A stretch of 64,000 nt of DNA from Kudoa neothunni (Eukaryota > Cnidaria), in the NCBI GenBank assembly GCA_964304625.1, contig OZ199840.1, positions 1,302,001-1,366,000 of the forward strand, written 5' to 3'. A program made the position numbers and the translations under genes. Positions 48,921 to 57,874 of this stretch are shown here, one piece after another. Within the stretch, counting starts at the first letter, position 1. Each line of letters starts with the position of its first letter. Below the pieces are notes generated by a model. That model saw only the letters and a list, made by a program, of their open reading frames with translations, was not told where the DNA came from and ran no database searches.

Positions 48921-50063
48921 ATGGACTCAATAAATAAAATTGCGCCCAACAATAAAAGTGGAAACCCATCCGACCCTCCACCGCATTCAATCCAACAATG
49001 GAAACCAGATTCTAGAGATTCCGGTTATTCAATGCAAGGTAAAATGTTTTCGACTCCAACTCCAACACATCAAAAATGTGTTGATCCAAAATTAGGTAAT
49101 CTAAGCACCACTAATTCTATAGATGATCCCCCAATAAATTTTGAGTATGTAAAAAGTATGAAAAACCATTTCGAAAGTGTGTCACATTTGCCATCACCTT
49201 CATCTGCTAATTGTTCGCATAACTCAAAAACAGATTTGGAGCAAAACTTAGACAAACCTGAAACGGTTGATTCCAACGATTTAGTATTAAATCCAAAATT
49301 CAACGAGGTTGCAGATCGAACGAGAAGTATTTCCATTCAAGTTAGTAAACCTCCTATTCAGTTGGCTCCCAATTCTTCACCAAATAATCTCAAAAATGAT
49401 CATAATGCGACATCTGATAATGATAAAATTGTATTCCAACATGGACGCAAGTTCTCTTCTAGTCCAAGTTCGATAAAAAATGTCAATCTGTACAGCGAGC
49501 TATTAACAGATCCAAAAATTGAACCCAAACCTGCCTCAGCAAGCCCAAGTAGCATGGTTGATAGCCGTTCTCAACCAAGTAGTATATTCCGCCAAAGTTT
49601 GGACAGCGACGAACAAAGTGCTCCAACAATTTTGGTACGACGTGAAAGGTATCGCCAACACAAATACGACCTGCACTCCAGTAATGGCGCGAAGACATTC
49701 TCTAAAGGAGTTATTGGAAACTCCGTGGTGATGGTCGATTATCATCCTCTGTCCTCCAGTTTCAATATTGACAATTATCTCAAGGAGAATATAATCACCG
49801 AAGTTAGTTTCTCCAAAGATGATCTAAATTGCTGCACTTCCAGTTCCAACACCAACAGCACATACACATTCCTTGCCAAAAAAAGTTACAGCGAAGCTAT
49901 CACTACACCCAAAAAACGAGCATCAACCGTGCGAATTTCGAGACCTACGACACATTCCACTATACCGAAACAGAAACCTCCTAAATGCACAAACCGGTTT
50001 GTAAACTTCTTTCGAAGCATTTTCACTAGCTGTTTATCTCACAACAGCTCACCAGACTGTTAA
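48921..50063 (+). CDS. Intronless Ser/Pro/Asn-rich orphan protein, 380 aa
   Basis: A single uninterrupted frame from ATG 48921 to TAA 50063. The protein is low-complexity and predicted to be disordered through most of its length, rich in S, N, P, K and D, with many SP/TP sites (FSSSPSS, STPTPTH) that could be phosphorylated. It has one more ordered patch near residues 240-300 (TILVRRERYRQHKYD, VMVDYHPLSSSFNIDNYL). The C-terminus is basic then amphipathic with cysteines (TNRFVNFFRSIFTSCLSH), which could bind membrane. No signal peptide or membrane segment. It differs from its neighbours in lacking introns. No family recognised. Confidence 0.7.
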   Translation: MDSINKIAPNNKSGNPSDPPPHSIQQWKPDSRDSGYSMQGKMFSTPTPTHQKCVDPKLGNLSTTNSIDDPPINFEYVKSMKNHFESVSHLPSPSSANCSHNSKTDLEQNLDKPETVDSNDLVLNPKFNEVADRTRSISIQVSKPPIQLAPNSSPNNLKNDHNATSDNDKIVFQHGRKFSSSPSSIKNVNLYSELLTDPKIEPKPASASPSSMVDSRSQPSSIFRQSLDSDEQSAPTILVRRERYRQHKYDLHSSNGAKTFSKGVIGNSVVMVDYHPLSSSFNIDNYLKENIITEVSFSKDDLNCCTSSSNTNSTYTFLAKKSYSEAITTPKKRASTVRISRPTTHSTIPKQKPPKCTNRFVNFFRSIFTSCLSHNSSPDC

Positions 50064-50295
50064 TATTAGTATATGAACTGTTTTATTTATCATTTTTCTT
50101 TGTATGTTTGATAATAATGCGTTCGAAACTATACAATTTATTAACCCAGTTGTGCACAATGTTAATTTAAATTATTTAAAATGAACATAGAAAAATTTCA
50201 TCCGCATATCTTTTTATTTTCAATATTTTCTCCAAAATATTTTTAAACGTTATAATGATTTTTATCTATATAAAATCTGACTCAAAATAATATTA

Positions 50296-52555
50296 TTAAC
50301 CCTCCAAGCATGTCAACAACGAGTATACATCCACCAAGCAGTCTTGGGGCTCAGGAGGACCCCAGATTTTTATTGCTTATATTGATAAATAATATTATGA
50401 AATATATTTATGATCTTTAACAAAGATTTTTACCATCCCGATAACGAAATAATCATAATTTACTTGTGAACCGATGGCGGTTGAAGTTAGCCGATGATTT
50501 ATTTATATATTTCAGTTAGTTAAACATTAATAAAATTATAATAATATCCGAAATTACATATGATCCCCTGTAACAACATGAATCTGATTTTATTGATTCT
50601 AAGGATTATTCAATGACATTTTTCAAAATGATATAAAAAACAATATTAATAAATTAGTATTCTTAAAAACATTAAAAAAGTTGGACATATATAAACCAAT
50701 CATATATAATAAAATACGTAATAATAATTAATATATTCCTTAACTAAGCTAAATAAAGTCTCAAAACTAATAATGAAAAATATAATATGTAAGTAAATAA
50801 ATTTTAATGGTTATTTCTTGTTGCAAATTCGTAATAAATAATTCTCAAATGTTTGTTGCAATGATCTTTGGAAAAATGATAACATTTGTCCTTTATTTTT
50901 ATATAGATGAACCGAGCACATAAATTACATCTTTTTATTGTAGACTTCGCTAATGAATCTGCCGGCGGTTCTAAATAACTGCTTCTACGAACATTAGGTT
51001 GATTTTATATGAATAAAACTTATTGAAAAACATCATCATAATCCATTGTCTAGTATGTGTTTTTACGCTGGTCCTGGGCGGGATACTATCCACCATATCC
51101 ACACACGTTTGGTTTTGCTATAATCGACGATACTTTGGGGGTTTTTCTGATCTTGGCAAAAATTAAAATTGTTTGAGGACGTAGCAAATTAAACGGACGC
51201 GTTGTTCTTTTTAAGAAACCTGAATTAAAAACCTTTCTCTATTTCCTAACTTTAAAAATTAATGAGATATTCCGATTATTATGCCGGATTCTCTCCAGAA
51301 TGATTAAACCCAGGTTAGGAATTTTTGTTATCCAGCGGAACCGAAATGAAAAAGTTATCGCAAAAAATGTTTCTTCCAACCTTTCACCAATACATTTAGT
51401 AATCTGGTCATTGTTCCCTCGAGATAAACGAAAATATTACGTTTATAATTGGTATGAGGGTCAGTTAAAAGAAAAAATTTAATACCATAAACCACAGGTT
51501 TAGAGGGAATATACTGCTTAAAGGGACACTTGTCTCTCAATGAAACTAACTGTTCATCAATAGTGTGATCAGCAGGAGGAATTACCCACATCGGCAAAAT
51601 GCTTTTCCAACTGTTTTTTATATCGGTTATAGGGAAAAACTTATAGATTTCTCATCGCAAACTCTTGTCTCACAGTCATCAAAGTGAATATTTCCGTTTA
51701 TTTGGGTGAAACTATAAAGCAGCAATATTCTACGGAGTATATCATGTCCTTTATTCTAGCTCCACAATTGCTTAAGGGACTCCATTTTAGATTTTAAGCT
51801 TGGCATATATACCAGAATTCCTATACATGCTTCAAACTCAATTATATTTAGACTTTTCCATTTTATTCCGTAATTAAAAACATTAAATTTATTATTGTGA
51901 GTAATGGCAGAATCGAAAAATTCATCATCAAACAAAATAGAAAAACTATCCTATAAATTTCAAATTCTGGATGTTTGTTTAAGATATTTTCTTCTTCGAT
52001 ATTTGTATTTGAAGACACAACTGAAGACCGTAGCACAATGATTTTTCCCCTATACTTATCGGTGACTCCATTAACATCTGAACTACCACAGCTAGCTGAA
52101 GAAAAGCGTTATTTGGTGATAACTTTAATTTAATTCAATTCAAATGCAATCAAAGTCATCGTTTATTAGAAACCCATCACACAATTCTTATATTCCCATA
52201 AGTCGGTGGTTACCGGCTTTGTTCGAGCCAACCCAGGAACATAAAGCTCTATTTTTCTCAATATCTAATTCATGTACGAATTTGAAATTAGAATATTTTA
52301 TATTTTACAATTTTTTTGATTTTATTTTTGAATAAAAAATCTGGGGTCCAGGGGGACCCCAAAACTGCTTGTTGTAAGTAATCGGTATAAAATCATAACT
52401 ACAAAAAATTTCTTAATTTTAAAATTAAATGATAAATATATAGAAATTTTTAAAGAATAACGATTAGATAAAACCTATTTAACGTTTTCAGTGAGCAGTA
52501 AATTGAGATGAAATTCGGCCTGGACCCACCAAAATGCGTGTAGTTGTAGTGTTAA
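50296..52555 (-). mobile_element. piggyBac relic C, TTAA-flanked
   Basis: TTAA at 50296-50299 followed by CCCTCCAAGCATGTC; the right end complement is TTAA/CACTACAACTACACGC (TTAA 52552-52555). Subterminal inverted copies, CAAGCAGTCTTGGGGCTC at ~50335 and the complement of GGGGTCCAGGGGGACCCC at ~52347, lie inside both ends. Minus-strand coding traces between ~51920 and 50810 parallel relic B (VDEQLVSLRDKCPFKQYI, KPVVYGIKFFLLTDPH) but are far more decayed. Length 2.25 kb between the TTAA sites. B and C are the same family; A is a different one. Confidence 0.78.
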
Positions 52556-52859
52556 ATAATCCCATTAGAATACTCAACAAAAACTGGAAATAACGTTATT
52601 TCGTATTTTGTAGTTTACTTACAAGGATAAATTTTATAAATTGAATAAAATATAATTTGTCGTAATTCAAAAATTTTCGCGCATATATTTTAAGAGTTAA
52701 TTTTTAATTTAAACAAGTTATAAAAAAAATATTGTTTTGTATTGTCGAATAAAGCATTATTTATAATTATAATACATATCTAATTCAAATAAAAAAATAT
52801 ATGTACTATAACTTATTCTTTTTTATCCTCTTTTAGAAACTTCAGCCTTAATATATTTA

Positions 52860-53220
52860 TATACGGAATAATTTTGAAAATGAGAAGTTTACACCAAAAT
52901 TGGCGCGCAGGCACAAAAAAATGATCGATGTAAGCATAATGATTATACTAAGTGTTTGTTTACAATCCTGAATCAAGACACACTTTGAATGCATTTTAAA
53001 GATATCGTAGAATTACTAAATCATTATATTAGGTATGAGTAGGGTTTTTATTTAATTTTCATTTTTACCTATAATTTATAATTTGGTGATAGTGACTGAC
53101 AACAATTATTTTGAGCATAATAATTTTTTAAATCGTTATAACTAATCATTCTCAAGTAAAATATATTATCTCTATAACGCAACAAAAAATATAGATACGG
53201 AAGAATTAAAGTCTAACTTT
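52860..53220 (+). repeat. Dispersed repeat, copy 3
   Basis: Matches copy 2 (25600-25965) along its length, including TTTTGAAAATGAGAAGTT, TTGAATGCATTTTAAA and GGTTTTTATTTAATTTTC. It starts ~300 bp after piggyBac relic C and ends close to the SNF5 stop. Unclassified. Confidence 0.6.
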
Positions 53221-53265
53221 ATCGCGCGAATAAATTACACGAAGTTATTAAAACAAATATAAAAA

Positions 53266-54889
53266 TTAGGGATTGTCTGTGTGATAGGAAGAGGAATGGA
53301 CACAGCTTTTTATTCGTCTACATTAGAAATATATTAGTTAGTATCAATGAAGTACAAAACAACATTGACGTACCGTATTCTCTTGTCGATACTTTTCTGC
53401 AATTCTTCCAGCGATAATGCATCTATTTGGGTTATTTTGGTGGAGGAATTTGAGGAATTCGAGAAATTGGATTCGACATTAGATTCATTTAATGGCGAAT
53501 CTGAATTAGAATCTAATAATAGAGAATTTTGAAGGGTGCAATTACTCTCCACATATTTTGATGGGTTGTTCACATTGAAAGAAAAGTCAGCCGTTTGATT
53601 TTGAAAAAAGTGAGTGTTTTTTTGATTTTGGCACAGTGCTTGCTGATTTCACGTATTGCAGATGTCTATGCCATAATATCTGCCCATACGTGCACACACA
53701 TATAGGCACTAGAAATTCGGGAGACAGTTTCAACTCTTTCACGGTTATCTCACCAAATTCGATGCATAATTTGGGATCACATGCATCCACGATATTCCAC
53801 TCGAATTGATCTTGAAACCTTGTGGTGCCAATAGTCACATCAAGCTACACTCAACGGAAGTGATCAGTTGTCAAGCCTGCAAAAAGTGTTACACTTATTG
53901 TAGCCAATGGGTTGGAAATGGATTTTTTAAAGATATCAATTTGGCGACAGTCATCCTGATATCTTTCGACTTGAGCTTTGATTGACTGTACTATTGCCAG
54001 CCCAAAAATATCCACCGGTAGGTCATAATCATCACATAACAACTCCGAAAACGTATAATAATCCAACAAAAACTCGGCTACAATGAAATCTTAGAATTTC
54101 TCTATTTCCAACCATGACTACTTGTCCTATTCCAAAAGAACACATCATTCAACACATACGGCTCTACAGCTATGTATAGTCGTATAGGAATTAGTTCATC
54201 TTTTATTGTGTCTAATGCGAGTGATAGATTTTTAGAATATTTCCAATCCAAACTAACATTTAATACAAATCAACCACTCAACAAAAGCAGGAATGGAATC
54301 GATTCAACTCACTAGATGGATGAACATTTAAACTTTTTCTTGGATAACGAAACTTTTTTCGCTATTGTCAAATTGCACACCGGTAACGAAAATATATTGA
54401 AATCATTCAACATTAGCGGTGAACTCTCGTCAATGTCAACATGGATAATCGTGGAAGTCCAACAACAACTTGAATTCAATTTCAAATTCAATTGTGAATC
54501 ACGCAATTGTTTGGCCTCCATTTTCTCTTAATACACCACCATTTCAACACACTCACTCTCCAACAACATATACCAATCAATGAAGTGAATGTTGCTCGAT
54601 ATTCTTTGTCGTTCCCCATTACAATATTCGCTATATCTGCTGACTTGACCAATGTGACGTTGGTCGCCACTTTTATTTTTGGGATCATCAATAAATGAAT
54701 AAATCCGTTTACGCTCTTCAGCACTCGCTACGCGCCTCCATAATTTCGGGAAATTATTTTGTATATTGCGCCACGAAACAAGCCCATATAAGCTCCCGCC
54801 TCACTCCCCATCATATAATACTCATTTGAATCGTCGTCAAGAGTGAATTGATGTGGTTTTGAACCTGTGGAAAGTTGTGGTAAATCCAT
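53266..54889 (-). CDS. SMARCB1: SNF5/SMARCB1, core subunit of the SWI/SNF (BAF) chromatin remodeler
   Basis: From ATG 54889 (minus) the winged-helix N-terminus reads MDLPQLSTGSKPHQF, EYYMMGSEAGAYMGLFRG, KLWRRVASAEE, then ATNVTLVKSADIANIVMGND. The two SNF5 repeats follow: DELIPIRLYIAVEPYVLNDV with YYTFSELLCDDYDLP, and FQDQFEWNIVDACDPKLC with GQILWHRHLQY. The end has a Ser-rich insert and a basic helix SLEELQKSIDKRIRRIKS. The stop is at 53266. Introns are 43-60 nt. Between RGAIYK and FPKLWRR the frame appears to jump by two bases with no GT-AG intron to explain it: a sequence error, an unusual splice or a real lesion. All other blocks look intact. Confidence 0.85.
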
Positions 54890-54961
54890 GTATGTATAAT
54901 TCTACGTGGGGATGCGTACGCATTACATGCGACCATATTTGTGGATTGTATACTGGTAGGG
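54890..54961. promoter_or_regulatory. 72-bp divergent promoter of SMARCB1 and AK6 with palindrome
   Basis: Only 72 bp separates the opposite start codons. In its centre is the perfect 12-bp palindrome ATGCGTACGCAT (54912-54923), followed by ACATGCGACC. This is one of several GC-rich palindromes at gene starts in the window and probably serves both genes. Confidence 0.55.
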
Positions 54962-55631
54962 ATGCCACTCCAAAATTTAACTGTAAATGATCTACTAATA
55001 AACCTTAAGCAGAAATCGTTCAATATCATGGTGACTGGAACACCAGGAGTTGGAAAATCAAAGTTGGGTTCATATTTGGCAGATCGTTTAAACAAAACAC
55101 ATTTGGATATCTCCAAAATATCAGTTGAGAGCCATCTCACATCAGGATATGATAAAAAATTAGAGTCGCATTTTATTGATGAAGATATGGTGAGATTTGT
55201 TGCGATTTTTTACGTTCGTCTAGCAATCGGCGTTAATTAGGTCAACGACCACATTGAGCGCCTCTTTTTAAGTCCCTCTGATAATTCGAACGGCCTCGTC
55301 ATTGATTATCATGGAGTAGACTTTTATGATCATCCCGAACTCATAACTGCTATTGTTGTTGTCACCGCGAATACTTCTAATCTCAAACAACGTTATATCG
55401 AAAGGTTTTTTATTAAGTTATGCACATTTTTAAGTATTATTTCTTTTTAGGGGTTACAACGATGAAAAGATTAAAAATAACATCGAATGTGAGCTATTCA
55501 GAATGCTTTTTGAGGAATCTTTCGAATACATACAAGATGAAAAGAAAATATTAGAATTCCCTAGCAATAACGAAGCGGAATTTGAGGAGAGTTTCGTGCG
55601 GTTGTTAGAACAATTGTACAATTTGGTTTAG
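54962..55631 (+). CDS. AK6: Adenylate kinase isoenzyme 6 (Fap7/hCINAP)
   Basis: Exons 54962-55189, 55241-55404 and 55451-55631, all in phase, give 190 aa. The P-loop is VTGTPGVGKSKLG, followed by HLTSGYDKK, LVIDYHGVDFYDHP, LKQRYIERGYNDEKIKNNI and the C-terminal LPSN-like FPSNNEAEF. AK6 is a nuclear adenylate kinase/ATPase that assists late 40S ribosome maturation via uS11. The start MPLQNLTVNDLLINL adds ~14 residues before the usual N-terminus; the alternative ATG at 55028 lies right before the P-loop. No disabling change seen. Confidence 0.9.
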
Positions 55632-56428
55632 ATTTTTATTTTTAAAATTTTTCGTTTTATTGACGATAATTTAAAAATATTTGTCGAAATTAGATAAATT
55701 TATTAAGGTGGATAATTATATTATTTTTTTGCCTTGTTTTATTTGGTACAATACTTGTTTTTAAGGAGAATTAAATACTTGAGGATGAAATTAGAGAAAA
55801 TTAAGGTGATTCATGGAGTTATAAGACTTCTAATTTAATGAAAATGGGTTGGTAAGAAAATGAAAAGGTATAACTTAAAGTTTACAAGAATGATATGCGT
55901 GAGGGCTTGATTTTAATAATAGTAAAGTTTTTTTTATGCTATATAAAGTGGAATTTTCTGTTGTAGGTCGTTAAGGAGATTTTGATTCTGGCTTCTTTAA
56001 AGGAGAGATGTTAATTCCTGTAATTTTGTTAAATTGTTGATGTCAAATGTATTTGTGAGGTAAATTTTTCTGGTCATTTGAAGTCGAATAAGTAATTTTT
56101 TAATACTTGGATTGGGATTATTATAATAATGCAAACAATAAGTATACCTATAACTAACTAAATCATATTTTTTTTATTTGAAGCTTAGACGTCATAAAAG
56201 TAAGATTCAATCGATGTGGTTATTTCTTTTCAAAGAATACATTAAAATATAATTTTATTAGAAATAATCGGTCAAAAATTAATTAACTCCATGATTTGTT
56301 ATTATTTTTGTTAATTTTGAATTTATTATAGAAAGGTGATGTAAGGATGCTCAAGGTTGAACTATTTTGAATTTTAATGAAATAATTACGTAAATGCTAT
56401 TTGAATTGAAATTCATTATAAAATTCTA
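55632..56428. other. AT-rich intergenic region
   Basis: No feature supported. Confidence 0.3.
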
Positions 56429-56436
56429 GTTTAATC

Positions 56437-57011
56437 CAGTGGTTCTCCAAATTTTTTTGCAATGGAACTCTTTTAGATTATTTGTAATATAAAAAAACCC
56501 TATTTAAATTAACTCCTTCAGGTTAGTTCAACAAATCTTAATGGGTTAATTTTTATTATAATAAAAAAATATTTTATTTGTAACACAACTATCGAAATTG
56601 GAATAGCATATACATATTATGATAAAGACGATGTATTAAAACACACAGTATATTGGAACATATTCCACGTTTTTTCAACTGATTCTTTCAGGTCATTCAT
56701 TTTAAGTTCACCACTTTTAGTGTATTCATTTTATGATATTGTTGTACTTATTCTTTTCAACCGAGATTCATTGTAAGACTTTAAAAATAGTCAAAATAAT
56801 TTGTTGAGTAGAATAAATAATTATGTTTACAACAAAGCAGGTAAGTCTTCCCGCAGGTGCGTGGATGCGTAGCTAACCGACAAAAACTAACTATCACTAG
56901 TGCTGTCAACTTTAGCTATGATTAAATATTGTTTTCATTGTATCTTTGTGGATCCCTGTCCTTGCCTCTTGAGACCCAAAAATTCCGCAGAACCCATTTT
57001 GAGAACCGCTG
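56437..57011. mobile_element. Non-autonomous hAT MITE with 8-bp target duplication
   Basis: The 575-bp element begins CAGTGGTTCTCCAAA and ends GAGAACCGCTG, an imperfect terminal inverted repeat of hAT type (CAGYGGTTCTC). Both sides carry the same 8 bp, GTTTAATC (56429-56436 and 57012-57019), as hAT insertion makes. No transposase sequence lies inside. The perfect duplication suggests it is not very old. Confidence 0.85.
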
Positions 57012-57019
57012 GTTTAATC

Positions 57020-57874
57020 TAATTTTTTTATATGGTCCGATGAATATAATTTACCGATTTGTTATTTACTATACATTGATAGAGATTATTTTTGTAGTTG
57101 GCGAAGAAAATTTTATGCCCTACTTAATAAGATATTAAGAAGTAATAAATATAGAAGCACAAAAAATAAATAATGTAACAAAATATTACGATTGTTGGTT
57201 ATGACAAATATAAGTAAATAAGAACATTTAAAGCAATTATAATAAATTCTTTTCGATAATTAATACGAGTTATTGCATTAATATGTAGTTTTATGTGCTT
57301 AAATCCTACATAGAAAAAATATAGATGACCATTTATAATGAAAAATTATTATCATTAGCAGTTATAATATCTTCGTTTTAAGGATACAAATTTTGGGGGA
57401 ATTTCTTTGAGAAAAATATAAAAAAAATAATGTAAATAAGAGAGATAAAATATTAATGTTATTGTAGACATTGTATATATTGATTTATGTAAATATAGAA
57501 TTTTAATAGATTAAGATGCAAAAGAATAGTTTGATTAGTGCAGCTGTTCATGGTGAACTAATTGATTATGCTACGAAAAATGACGATTCTCTTGTGAAAT
57601 TAATATAAAATTAAAACTTTGCTATATTTATGATAAAATATTGTATAGTTAATGAAACTAGTTAAGGGAATAAGTTCATTTTATGTTGATAATTATTTGA
57701 ATTCTATCACACGCGTATTGACAAAAGTTGTTCACTAAATATATTATTACATTAACCACATTTATTAATAAATGTAGTAAAAATAATGCACAGTTTATCA
57801 GATAAAAACCAGTAAAATTAAATTAATTTAAAAATAACTTAATCGGCTAACAATTATGACCCCAGTAAAATAGA
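57020..57874. other. AT-rich intergenic region
   Basis: Nothing recognised. Confidence 0.3.

Noticed and set aside
49070-49745. Minus-strand frames within the Ser-rich orphan
   Set aside because: Antisense of a continuous 380-codon frame; no motifs.
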